Of a stretch of 64,000 nt of DNA, positions 21,991-33,096 are shown one piece after another. The stretch comes from Cordilura impudica. Its lineage: Eukaryota; Arthropoda; Insecta; Diptera; Scathophagidae. The stretch covers positions 191,899,867 through 191,963,866 of the forward strand of contig OY821519.1 in NCBI GenBank assembly GCA_963682025.1. Reading direction: 5' to 3'. A program made the translations under genes and the position numbers. The notes under the pieces are model-generated. The model worked only from the letters and a program-made list of their open reading frames with translations. It was not told the origin of the DNA and searched no databases. Each line of letters opens with the position of its first letter. The first letter of the stretch is position 1.

Positions 21991-22173
21991 ACAGCTTGCC
22001 GTTGAACATTGCCAACACTCCTTTGAAGTGATGTACCCACACAGCCTCAGCTACCTGATTCTCCGATCTTTAGGAAAAACAAAAATAATTCCAAAAATCT
22101 CTTTCTTCTTATGGTTGAATTAGATGATTGTTTCAGCATTAGTTGAGCCAATATTATTTATATTTTATTTTTG

Positions 22174-22963
22174 TACCCTATACCACTATGTGGTTTGGGT
22201 ATAATGAGTTTGTGCTGCTGTTTGTAACTACAAAAAGTATTAGACCTAGACCCATCTTTTATTATACCGATCGACTCAGAATCACTTTCTGGGTCCATTT
22301 AGCGATGTCAGTCCGTCCGTCCGTCTGTGTGTCCATGTAAACCTTGTAATCAAACTGAAGGTCGCAAATATGAATGTGTTTTGATGAAATTCGGTATATA
22401 AGCTTCTATCGACCAAAGAATAAACATAGTTGAAGTTCGTGAAAATCCGTCCATATTCAGACCTAGTCCCCATACAAATGACCACTATGAAATCGACATA
22501 AATTGCCATAGGATCCTAACTATCAGATAGATCTTAGTCAAATTGGGTTTGTATGTATTTATTGTATCCATTAATCAGTAGTCCAAAAAAATTTCAGTAG
22601 GACAATTCTTAGTCATAGGCCCCATATAGAGCTGCTTCCCGATCTTTACTTAAATCTATTAAAAAACAAAAATATTGCAGATTTTCTCAAATTTGGTGTG
22701 TGTATATTTTTTCAAATATAAGTGACTTTACCAAATATGGTCAGGATCGATCCATTTTTCGACCTAGTCCCCATATAAATATAGCACCCGATATGAACTT
22801 TTTCATATCTGCAGCCAAAAGAAATTAATAACAATGCCACTCATATTTGGTTTATGCTTATTTTCTATATCCAATTAGTTGGACCCAAGAGAGATAGGGT
22901 GTCTAAACCATGGTATAGGGTATCGTATAGTTGGTCTAGACCGACTATAATTTTCTTACTTGT
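22174..22963 (-). mobile_element. 780-bp GTCY repeat, copy B
   Basis: Reverse orientation: starts GTACCCTATACCACTATGTG, has CCGTCCGTCCGTCTG near the start and ends with the TCGGT..ACCGA palindrome and ATTTTCTTACTTGT. More diverged than copies C-E. Confidence 0.7.
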
Positions 22964-23229
22964 TTTTTTTCTATATCTTTAAGAGAGAAACTCATCACAT
23001 TTTGATCATAACATACATATACATATGTACTATATTAAAAAATTTGTTAAATAACTAACGACTTTTTGTTTTCCTTTTCTTGCTTTTATATACCAATATA
23101 ATAAAGAGGTGATGTGCCTTTGCAAAGTCAGATGAGAACAAACCCAGCCCAAGAGACCAAAATCAACCGATACCAATCAGATGGAAAATTTGGTATTGGA
23201 ACAAACCACTGACCACATCAAACCCAGCC

Positions 23230-23760
23230 CTTGTAACACAAACTATGAAGTACGGAGGTGGTTGTCTTTTGGTTTGGTGATGTATAACACCACTTGGTGT
23301 GAGCCTTTCTATATGGATCGACTTCGTAATGAGAAAGGAAAAAAATATTCGCATTTTGCAAGAGAATTTGCCTTTAGGTATCGCCCAAATTTCAGGTAGA
23401 CCTGAAAATCTCATCTTCCATCATGACAACGACCCCAAACAATCAGCGAAATTCGTCAAGGAATGGCTTAGTTCGCATGTGGTTGGGGTCATGGAGTATC
23501 CAGGGCAGAGCCCTGATATCAACCCGATCGAAATATGTGGGCTTGCTTAAAACTTCGGCTTGAATATTACGAAGAGGCCCCGAAGGGCATTAATGAGCTG
23601 TGGGAGACGGTACAGACTAAATGGAAACAAATTATTGTTGTTTATGTATCAATTCTCTACAAATCCATTCCAAGTCGATAGGCTTTCTTGGAAAAGGCAA
23701 AGATATATTGGATAAACTATTAAATTTAGATCAACAGAACCTTGGTGCAAAAGTGAGACA
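23230..23760 (+). pseudogene. Tc1-like transposase, C-terminal two thirds, broken
   Basis: Reads MKYGGGCLLVW with an in-frame TGA where the family has Trp/Gly, then FHHDNDPKQSAKFVKEWL (second catalytic Asp) and YPGQSPDINPIEI (final Glu). After GLA a frame change leads to APKGINELWETVQTKWKQI and a tail ending LGAKVRQC. The spacing of the last Asp and Glu fits a DD34E enzyme. The N-terminal DNA-binding part is not seen. Confidence 0.75.
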
Positions 23761-23999
23761 ATGCCCCATATTTGTAAGATACTTAAGTTATGAATACTTG
23801 TTTTTGTTTATAGTTTTTTATTTTTCAAGGATTGATATTTTTATTTATGTGAATAGTTTTTAATTTGTTTAACAAATACCATAAAAAAATATAATTGATT
23901 TTTTATTTCAAACATTGCATCACTTCTGCACAAACTTTATATATGTATATTATATTACTGGTCAAGCAAAAAAGCAATCAACTTTAAATTCGAATGTTA

Positions 24000-24135
24000 T
24001 TTGAGTTTGAGTAGCGGCACCTATACTAAAATGGATACCGTACCCAATAGTGGTTATGATATTTAGTTAAAGCCACAAGTGGAGGGTATCAAATATTCGG
24101 CATGGCCTAATTTATCATTCTTGCTGGTTTTTAAG
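24000..24135 (+). repeat. Right end of the ATACCCTCCAC-type dispersed repeat
   Basis: CACAAGTGGAGGGTATCAAA, then ATTCGGCATGGCC and a TCATTCTTGCTGG end. Only the terminal part remains. Confidence 0.4.
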
Positions 24136-26216
24136 AAGTATTTAAATTCTTTTTTTTTATTTTAGTTAAATCAAAATTATAATTATCCAGGTTTATTTAG
24201 TTCTTAATTGAATTATTGGTGCAGTGATTGTTGCAAAAAGCAAACCTGTCCTTATGGTATTTTTTCGATTGCAATTACACATGTCCGGTTAGTATTTGGG
24301 ACACCAAATTCATGCCTTCACATGAACAGCAAATGTAACATATTTTCATGTAGGCCAGATGACCAAACCATCAACATTGCAGTGATTTAAAATCATAACA
24401 TAAATAAATTTATTATTAATTTTTTAACTTTTTATATTTCGTAACGAAGAGTGTTGCGAAGCACATCGGGGAACATAAATGTAACTATTTATCGTGAGTA
24501 ACATCGAAGTACTTACTACGCTAATTAGTATGCATCTGTGTATATAATTGTAAAACTTTGGATAAATTACACAATCTCGTGTGTTTAACTGGAAATCTCT
24601 ACTATATTTAATGGAAATTTTTTATGGCAAATAAAATCAAAGTATTTAGATTGACAAAACCCATTAACCTACTCATATTTATATCATGAGTGAAGTTTGT
24701 AGTACAGCGGATGTCTATAATTTATTTGCAACAAAAATCTTCAACTCCTGGTATAGGCAATAAATTCAAAAATAGATGAAATTCTTAGTTTTATGGATTT
24801 GTCAACTTCCACTTTCATTGGCTTGGCATTAGTTTATTTGTTGCACCTAAAACTAAAATTCTTTTAAATATTAAATATGAATTTCATAATTTTTGAATGA
24901 TATCATTGAAGGAACCTTAAATGTATTCCAATTTATAGGATTGAACAATATTTCCACTAAATCATGAAATTATTATTGAACAATTTGAAATTTTATATTA
25001 ATCTGAGTATTATGAAATTTTATTCTATATTATAAGTATTTTCCTCTAAATCAAGTCCTTTGATATTATAATTTTGATAATTTTTTGTACGTTTTGTCAT
25101 TCATCACATCCTTGAAATATGCATTATACATTATACATGCTAATATTAACTCATCCTTTTATATGAAAAACTTTTATGAAAAAATTACCTTAAATGTAAA
25201 AAACATAATTTAATTTTCAAAAAACAACATTTCCGTTAGTTGAGAGACCCAAAAAAATTTGCGCAAAACTTTAAAACTTTTATTTGTTTTTTTTCTCTCA
25301 AACGTATTATCATTTATGTTAATCACATATATACTGCCAAAACACAGGAAGTTTGAAAAAATAAACATTTTTTTAACATAAACCTGCCACAGGAAACTTT
25401 TTTTTCAACATGAAGTATTAAGTATTCCAACAACACGAAACATGTGTTAAGTTTTGGTACGTAAAACTAATATAAAAAACACACACAAAATTTGCATAAT
25501 ACGAGTACACAAAATAAAACGGAAGTGTCTAGAAAACTTACAAACTAAAAACAAGATTCACAAATATGAGCTGGTCTAAATAATTTTAAAATAAAGAATG
25601 AAAAAATGATTTATAAACATGCGAAAATACGTTGCAAACGAAAAAGTTTCCTAATTAATTTGTGAACCGTAAATTGAAAAATAAACAAGAAAAACAAATA
25701 TTGTTTATTCGGTCGAGGCCATAATTTACGATAATCTACAACATGCGTTGCGTTTAAGATGTTTTAGATCCATAAATTTATAGACAGGAGGAACATTTAC
25801 AAGCGAGCAAGTAAACTTGAACAGACATACGGCCGGAGAGCTATATTAGCTCTGAAAGTGATTCTGAATGATTTTTTTGATGGCAAAAGAAGTTTTATTC
25901 TTGATTTATGGTCTTATCTTATCTCACTTTTGAACCTTCTGAAACAATTAAGATCTCAAATAAAATCTTTCTATGGGGCTTTAAATATATTATGTGGTAC
26001 TTTACTCGTATCGCCTTAATTTTAGTATGGTACAAATATTTGCTGATTGAATATTTTTCCGATTTTAGTGCTATACCTTTGAGTGTACTGGGTACATTTT
26101 TATCTTTATATATGAAATCAATGGTGCGTTTGTTTGTAATCATTAATCTACAGAATCATGATAAAATATGAATGGGTGGGAGCGGGCAAGATGTTTCGGC
26201 ATCTCCATATAAACAA
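24136..26216. other. Gene-free A/T-rich stretch
   Basis: No convincing gene. A 60-codon Cys-rich frame at 24208-24390 (CSDCCKKQTCPYG) and overlapping frames at 25908-26171 on both strands match nothing I know. Confidence 0.4.
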
Positions 26217-26987
26217 ACAAGTAAGAAAATTATAGTCGGTCAAAACCGACTATACGATACCCTATACCATGCGTTTGGAGACCCTATCTCTCAGGCCCAA
26301 CTAACTGGATATAGAAAATAAGCATGAACCAAATTTGAGTGGGATTTTTATTAATTTTTTCGGCTGCAGATATGAAAAAGTTCATATCAGATGCTATATC
26401 TATATGGGGACTAGGTCCAAAAATGGACCGATCCTGATCATGTTTGGTAAAGTCTCTTGTATTTTGCAAAAATATATACAAACAAAATTTGAGAAGAATC
26501 AGTGCAATATTTTTGATTTTAATAGATTTAAGTGAAAATCGGGAAGCAGCTCTATATGGGGCCAAAGGGATCATTTTTGGACTACTCATTAATGGATGTA
26601 ATGAACGCATATAAACCCAATTTGAGTAAGATCTATATGACAATTTGGATCTTATGACAATTTATGTCGATTTCATAGGGGTAATTTGTATGGGGGCTAG
26701 GTCTGAACATGGACCGCTTCTCACCAATTTTAATAGCGTTCATCCCATGGCTGATAAAAGCTTATATACCAAATTTCATTAAAATATATTCATATTTCCG
26801 ACCTGCAGTTTGATTACAAGGTTTACATGGACACACAGACGGACGGACGGACATTGTTAAATCAACTCAGAAAGTGATTCTGATTCGATCGGTATAATTA
26901 AAGATGGGTCTAGGTCAAATATTTTTGGTTGTTACAAACAGCAGCACAAAGTCATTATACCCAAACCACATAGTGGTATAGGGTATA
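26217..26987 (+). mobile_element. 780-bp GTCY repeat, copy C
   Basis: Full-length with both ends. The central palindrome has an A/C change (GGTCAAAACCGAC), and the (GGAC)n tract has three units. Only about 210 bp separates it from copy D in the same orientation. Confidence 0.75.
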
Positions 26988-27196
26988 AATATTTATACCG
27001 GAGAAAGTCTTGAAACTTTTAGCGAGCTGATTAATTATATCGTGTGGCGCATAAGATTTATTTAATGACTAACTTTTTCTTCCTGATTTTACTTAAAGTT
27101 GCCATTTATTAAAATTTTTAAATTGCCAAAAACTTTCTTTATTCAGCAGGACCAAAAAATTGCTTCAAAATTTCATGACATTTCATTATATATAAA

Positions 27197-27996
27197 ACAA
27201 GTAAGAAAATTATAGTCGGTCTAGACCGACTTTACGATACCCTATACCATGCGTTTAGAAACCCTATCTCTTAGGCCCAACTAACTGGACATAGAAAATA
27301 AGCAAAAACCAAATTTGAGTGGGATTTTTATTAATTTTTTTGGCTGCAGATATGAAAAAGTTCATATCGGATGCTATATCTATATGGGGACTAGGTCCAA
27401 AAATGGACCGATCCTGATCATGTTTGGAAAAGTCTCTTGTATTTTGCAAAAATATATACAAACCAAATCTGAGAAGAATCAGTGCAATATTTTTGTTTTT
27501 TAATAGATTTAAGTGAAGATCGGGAAGCAGCCCTATATGGGGCCAAAGGGATCATTTTTGGACTACTCATTAATGGATGTAATAAACGCATATAAACCCA
27601 ATTTGAGTAAGATCTATATGACAATTTGGATCTTATGGCAATTTATGTCGATTTCATAGGGGTAATTTGTATGGGGGCTAGGTCTGAACATGGACCGATT
27701 CTCACCAATTTCAATAGCGTTCATCCCATGGCCGATAAAAGCTTATATACCAAATTTCATCAAAATATATTCATATTTGCGACCTGCAGTTTGATTACAA
27801 GCTTTACATGGACACACAGACGGACGGACGGACGGACGGACGGACGGACGGACGGACGGACATTGTTAAATCAACTCAAAAAATGATTCTGATTCGATCG
27901 CTATAATTAAAGATGGGTCTAGGTCAAATATTTTTGGTTGTTACAAACAGCAGCACAAAGTCATTATACCCAAACCACATAGTGGTATAGGGTATA
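27197..27996 (+). mobile_element. 780-bp GTCY repeat, copy D
   Basis: Full-length copy with the longest (GGAC)n tract of the window, ten units at about 27822-27861. The mariner remnant follows directly. Confidence 0.75.
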
Positions 27997-28059
27997 AAAA
28001 GTTACCGTTCTCAAAATGATGCTGCTTTTAAAGTTTGAGAATTTTTTCCAAGAGTTTCG

Positions 28060-29051
28060 TGTTTTGATTAGACATGGTTTTTGATGGGAAAAATACTGTC
28101 CAAGCCAAAGAATGGATAGATATGCATTACGGTGTATCCATGCCGTCATATTCAATGGGTAAATGGTGGTACTACGAACTTAAACGTGGTCGGATGGGCA
28201 CAATTGATGCAGATCGTCCTGGTCGTCCAATTGAGGCAGTTATCAAAGAAAACATAGGAAAAGTGTATCAGGTTGTATTCGATGATCGAAAGATTAGAGT
28301 GAGTGAGATTGTCGGTATCATAAAAATATCAACAGAGCGATTTTGGCATGTATTACATGATCAGTTAAATATGAAAAAGCTTTCTGCTCGATGCGTGCCG
28401 CGATTTTTAACAGCTGAAAAATCAGAAAAGTGCTCATTATCAGAAAAGTGCTCATTAAGCAAATTAATTATTATATACCATAATAAAAAAAGGAGAGTCT
28501 GCGGAGTGGTTACAAGCATGAGCAAGCCGACCAAAGTCACCAAAGACTCAACAGTCGGCTGGAAAGTAATAACCAGTGTTTTTTGGAATGCACGCGGTAT
28601 AATATTTCTTGATTACTTGGAAACAGAAAAACCATTGATTGCCAAGTACTATGCTGATTTAAATTATTTAATAAAAAATGGCCCCACTTAAATAAAAAAA
28701 AAATTTTTGTATCACCATGAGAATACACTGATTTGGCTTCAGAGAATTTGAAGTCCATACATTATGAATGGCTTCCCCACCACCGTATTCACCAAATCTG
28801 GCCCCCAGCTATTATTAATTATTCCAAAACTTGAAAAGATAGCTCCAGGGAAAAGATTTTCCATAAATGAAGAAGTCATATTAGAGACGGAAGCTATTTT
28901 GAAGGGTTTGATAAATCGTATTTTTTTAAGGGTACTAAGATGTCATAGGATTGTTGGAAGAAATGCATTTAACTTAACGGAGATTATGTTGAAGAATAAA
29001 ATTGATTCCATATACAATGAACTGCTTTTGTTAGGCCACAGAGTTTTCTAG
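28060..29051 (+). pseudogene. mariner-like transposase, broken
   Basis: N-terminal HTH region from 28074 (FDGKNTVQAKEWIDMHYGV, ADRPGRPIEAV), a second helix region (KIRVSEIVGIIKISTERFWH) and the ARCVPRFLTAE linker are readable. A small duplication (EKCSLSEKCSLS) and frame changes follow where the first catalytic Asp should be. VFWNARGIIFLDYLE holds the second Asp. After a stop at 28689-28691 decayed matches continue through YEWLPHHR to GKRFSINEEVILETEA near 28900, a typical mariner C-terminal segment. The third Asp region is unreadable. I saw no clear mariner TIRs. Confidence 0.7.
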
Positions 29052-29054
29052 TAT

Positions 29055-29468
29055 AGCTTGGTCAAATTTGGTTTATTTATGTTTCTTAGACACATTAATT
29101 AGCAGTCCAAAAATGGACCCTGTAGTAGACTTCTTTGTCACAGCCCCTTATAAAGCTGCTTCCTGATCGCCATTTGAATCCATCAAAAATCAGAAATATT
29201 CCACAGATTTTTCATCAAATTTAAATTGTGTGTGCTTTTGGAAAAACAAGTGACAAATATGATCAGCATTAGTCATTTTTTTTTTGCCCAATTCGCATGT
29301 TAATGCAGTATCCGAAAAGAACTTTTTCATATTGGCTGGCAATGCCACTCAAATTTGGTTTATGCTTATTTTCTAAATCCAATTATTTGGAATTAAGACT
29401 ATTTTTCAAAATCCATGGTATAGGTTATCGACTAATCTGTCAAGACCGATTATAATTTACTTACTTGT
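29055..29468 (-). mobile_element. 780-bp GTCY repeat, partial diverged copy L
   Basis: Aligns with the right half of copy B: TTAGCAGTCCAAAAATGGA, AAAGCTGCTTCCTGATCGCC, ending TTATAATTTACTTACTTG. The microsatellite half is missing. Confidence 0.55.
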
Positions 29469-29469
29469 T

Positions 29470-30160
29470 TTATTAAAGGAAGCCAAAGTTTCTGAGTGAA
29501 ATGGATTGTTTGAGTCAGGGCAATCCAAGTTTTTCCTACGATTAATTACTTTTCTTTTTAGTAGATGCTTGTGCTTTGGAACGTGGTGTTTTAGATAATT
29601 GCCACACTGTAGTTGTGTATTTTCTAATTTTGGATATCTATCTGTTTGATATCTTAGTCCATATTTAACACTGTTAAATATTCTCCTGGTGCGTCCAAAT
29701 TGCTAACATCGGTGAGATTGTTTTTAAAGGAGTTTCAGTTTTAGCAACTGCATTAAAGAGACGTTTTACATCATAAGTTTTATTGTCGGTGGAACTTGGC
29801 TCTAAATTAATAAGAATATTAACATGGATTCCTGATTATATATATAGAAGCCAATTAGCACAAGTCAAACTAAACACTTGAATTTTGTCTGTACTAATTT
29901 TCGTGCTTCTAAAAATCTGTCGGTCTTCAAGCACTTGTAATTTGAGGAGCAGTTGTTGGGTAATTTAAACAAACTAAATTATTTTAACTACTGAGCTTTA
30001 TTAACGATTTGTTGAGGTATTTATACTAAAAGTTAAATATGAAAATGCTGACTTAACTAAATACTGTTGAATTAAAATTTATGCTATATTGGCCAATAAC
30101 AAAACAGAACTGTAGAAAAGGTATGAACAAGAAGCGTATATATACAAGGATATGCAAGCT
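29470..30160. other. Gene-free stretch
   Basis: Nothing recognised. Confidence 0.5.
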
Positions 30161-30164
30161 GCAA

Positions 30165-30275
30165 TTTGGTCATCATGAAACTGATAATGCAAGAGTGGCA
30201 GATCTCGGAATGTTCATTTTACATGACAGATCTCAGAATATTCATTTGGCAATGCATTGAACATGGATCACTGTT
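30165..30275 (+). repeat. Left member of a diverged inverted repeat pair
   Basis: GCAAGCTGCAAT, AAGAGTGGCAGATCTCGGAA and a second unit GACAGATCTCAGAATATTCA. The reverse complement of 31860-31990 has the same order, including two GGCAGATCT units. Confidence 0.5.
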
Positions 30276-30598
30276 ATGAACAGGAAGTTACGATACAAAT
30301 TTAACGATAAGCAGCCATTTTCATGGTTGACAAATATTTACTGAAAGGAGTTTAAAAACGTAATATCGAAAAAATGTTTAGGAGACAATATAAAACTGGA
30401 ATTGTTTTTAAAAAATTCAATATATTATATATTATAATTTGGAATAAAAAAATAAACTTTTTTATATGAGTACACAAAGTTTATTACATTTAGGAACTTT
30501 TTTGCTTTTAAGTTAATTCATCATCATTGCCTTCGTTTTATTAAAAAAAAGAGGTAGTAACAAAAAAAAATCTCCTTTTAAATCTATGTATATTTTGT

Positions 30599-30614
30599 AG
30601 CCCTGAAAAGGGCT
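30599..30614 (-). terminator. Hairpin resembling a histone mRNA 3' stem-loop
   Basis: On the minus strand AGCCCTTTTCAGGGCT forms a perfect 6-bp stem with loop TTTC, close to the histone stem-loop consensus. A purine-rich AAAAGGAGA follows about 25 bases downstream, where a histone downstream element would be. It lies 40 bases after the stop codon of the candidate exon 30731-30655. No histone coding sequence is visible, so it may be chance. Confidence 0.35.
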
Positions 30615-30654
30615 TTCTTATATTTTTATATTTTTTGGCCATGAAGAAGGCCTT

Positions 30655-30731
30655 TTATATGTTGAATTTCGCAACGTAGCAGCAACGGCGAGCTTTTGTA
30701 CCTTCCATCATAGCACGGTTATCCCAAAGAG
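30655..30731 (-). CDS. Candidate terminal exon of an unrecognised gene
   Basis: Minus strand: a pyrimidine tract and TATTTAG acceptor precede 25 codons (LWDNRAMMEGTKARRCCY and a short end VAKFNI) ending in TAA at 30655. Composition is markedly less A/T-rich than its surroundings. No upstream exon was identified and I do not recognise the peptide. Confidence 0.3.
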
Positions 30732-30865
30732 CTAAATATTGAAAAAAAAAGAAAATTAAAAAATTTTATTAATAAGATTACAAAATGTGTTATCACTATA
30801 ATCGCGCTGTATTTATTTTTTTTCTTTCCAAAACCAATTTGTGATTTTGTGGTAAACTACATTTC

Positions 30866-31240
30866 TTAAGAAATTTAACTTTTTTAAAGAAAAGGTGCTA
30901 TTCTAAGAAAGTGTACTTTTTTAACAAAGGTAATTTTTTAAGAAAAGGTTCTTTAAAAAAATATTTTTTTCAGAAATTATATTTTTTAAGAAAAGGTATT
31001 TTTAAGAAAATCACCTTTTTAAAGAAAATTTACTTTTTAAGAAAGGGTACCTTTTTCTTAAAAACGTACTTTTTTAAAAAACATACTTATTCAGAAAAAG
31101 TACTATATAACATACTCTTTAAGAAAAGGTACTTACTTATCAAAAGGTACTTTTCTAATAAAATATATTTTTTTAAGAACAGCTACTTTTTATAACAATA
31201 TATATATTTTTTAAGAAAATGTACTTTTTGGATTTTTTTA
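30866..31240 (+). repeat. Degenerate minisatellite around GTACTTTTTTAAGAAAA
   Basis: About fifteen imperfect units of 22-30 bp, e.g. AAGAAAAGGTACTT and TTTTTAAGAAAGGGTACC. It produces a spurious 94-codon frame. Units differ strongly, so the array is old. Confidence 0.7.
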
Positions 31241-31859
31241 ATCACATTTCTAGTTAAGTTTGTGATTTTTTTTTTATTTTTGAATTTTATATTTTTTTAT
31301 TTTTTGAATTTTTTTTGTTTATATTTTAAATTTACTTTAAGTTTTTTTTATAAAATAAATTTTTTTAAAAAAGTATACATTTCTGTTTCCTTATTTGGAT
31401 TTTAAATTTGTATTCAATTTCACATATTTTTCAACCATGTTTGACAAATTTCACATAAAACAAATGTTTTATGAAATTTTTCAAATTAACTTTACTTGAT
31501 AAAATTGAAACTGATCAAAAATTGAAACTTTTCAACTTTTTCGCTTTTAGAATTTGTTTTTTTGACTTATATTAACTATGTGTGCGTGTTTGTTGCATAT
31601 GCATGCTTGTTTTAACAATCTAATTTGAAGATAGAGTAATAAAACCGTGTCATAATTTCATTAAATAATTTCATTAAATACTAAATTAAATCAATGTATG
31701 CGTTTTGTCAAGTGAAGAATATGTTTTTTTGAATGATTTTGCTTATTAGCAATGTGAACATATTTTGCGTAACAATGTGTGTGTGTTGTGAAAAGTAAAA
31801 ACTTGGGTCTTAAAATTCTTTGTACAAATTTTATCGTAAATTTCATCCCGTACATGTAT

Positions 31860-31990
31860 GATCATCATTTTTTGTATATTTTCAGATCTGCCACCCTTGC
31901 TGTCAGGATCCATTTGCATGATCATCAATTTTTGAATATTCTGAGATCTGCCACTCTTACTTTCATGATACAATTGCAGTTTGCACATCT
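31860..31990 (-). repeat. Right member of the diverged inverted repeat pair
   Basis: Contains two units, TTTTCAGATCTGCCACCCTTG and TTCTGAGATCTGCCACTCTT minus-strand equivalents of the motif at 30195-30240, and GCAGTTTGCACATC matching GCAAGCTGCAAT. Together the pair encloses 1.6 kb. Confidence 0.5.
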
Positions 31991-33096
31991 TTATCTATAT
32001 ATGATTCTTGGTATAAATGTAATTTGATATATAAATAGTAAAAATCTACGTTAAATGGGCCAATAAAAAGAAAGATAATATTAAGTACAAAACATTAAAT
32101 GTATTCACTTATTTTTGTAATTTATTAGGGGAATTGTGCACTTATTGAATTTATAAATATTAAATCTTAACAGCTCTTTCTACTCTCTATATTATGTTTC
32201 GCACCAGATAATCTAAACTTTCCATTTAATTTTGTATGGCTTGAACTAGAGTTGAGTAATCTATATTTTTTATTAGCTAGACTAGCTAGCTAAACTTTTT
32301 TCTGTATCATCACCGCTACTACTTACTACTCGTCATTGCTTCTGCTTAACAAGCGGGGAAGGAATAAAGCAGAACACAAATCCTTTTATTTTTAAGTATG
32401 TTACAGAACGAAATAAAACTGTTGTTGATTTTAACATTCAAACATGTGAAATCAATAATTTGGTACACACAGAAAATTACTTGATTAACATTGGGTTACC
32501 ACTAGAAGAATATTATTAGATACTACAATTTTTTGTTTGTTGTTTTCGCTTATTATTTTAAAAAATCAAATTAAGGTCTGCTTACCGACCAAAGTATTTA
32601 AATTGATTGTAAAATCATGTCTTATTAATGTGAGAAGTCACACTTCAAATGGGCGGGAAATATCTGAAATGAATTAAAGCTTAAGTCTTTGAACTATGTG
32701 TGGGTCTATAAATTTTTTGAACTGAACAGTGTGCATGTCACCTCCGACATAAAGTAAATATTTAAAATTATGTTTCTGAAGTACTACAGTAGTGAGAGCT
32801 TTCAAACTCTGTGAGAGTCTATAGGTTATCAGCATGAATAATAAAAATAAATATGGGCGTCAACGAATCAGTGGTCATGGCACCTCTAATAAAAAGGGAA
32901 AAAGCTGGAATAATATATTACTGAGTATATTTTTAAAAATTGGCACGTTTATGGTATCACTTGACTTGGAACTAATTTTTGAGTCAATTATCATAAGATT
33001 CTTATTTCAGTGGTTTTGTATATAAGCCGTTTAGACCTAGGGTTAAATATTGAAGAATCTCAAATGCAAAAATGGCAAAATAAAGTCTTGCCGTCC
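31991..33096. other. Gene-free stretch
   Basis: No gene recognised. Frames at 32834-33025 and 33010-33339 lack family features. Confidence 0.45.

Noticed and set aside
30911..31195. 94-codon Phe/Lys-rich frame
   Set aside because: It translates the degenerate GTACTTTTTTAAGAAAA minisatellite.
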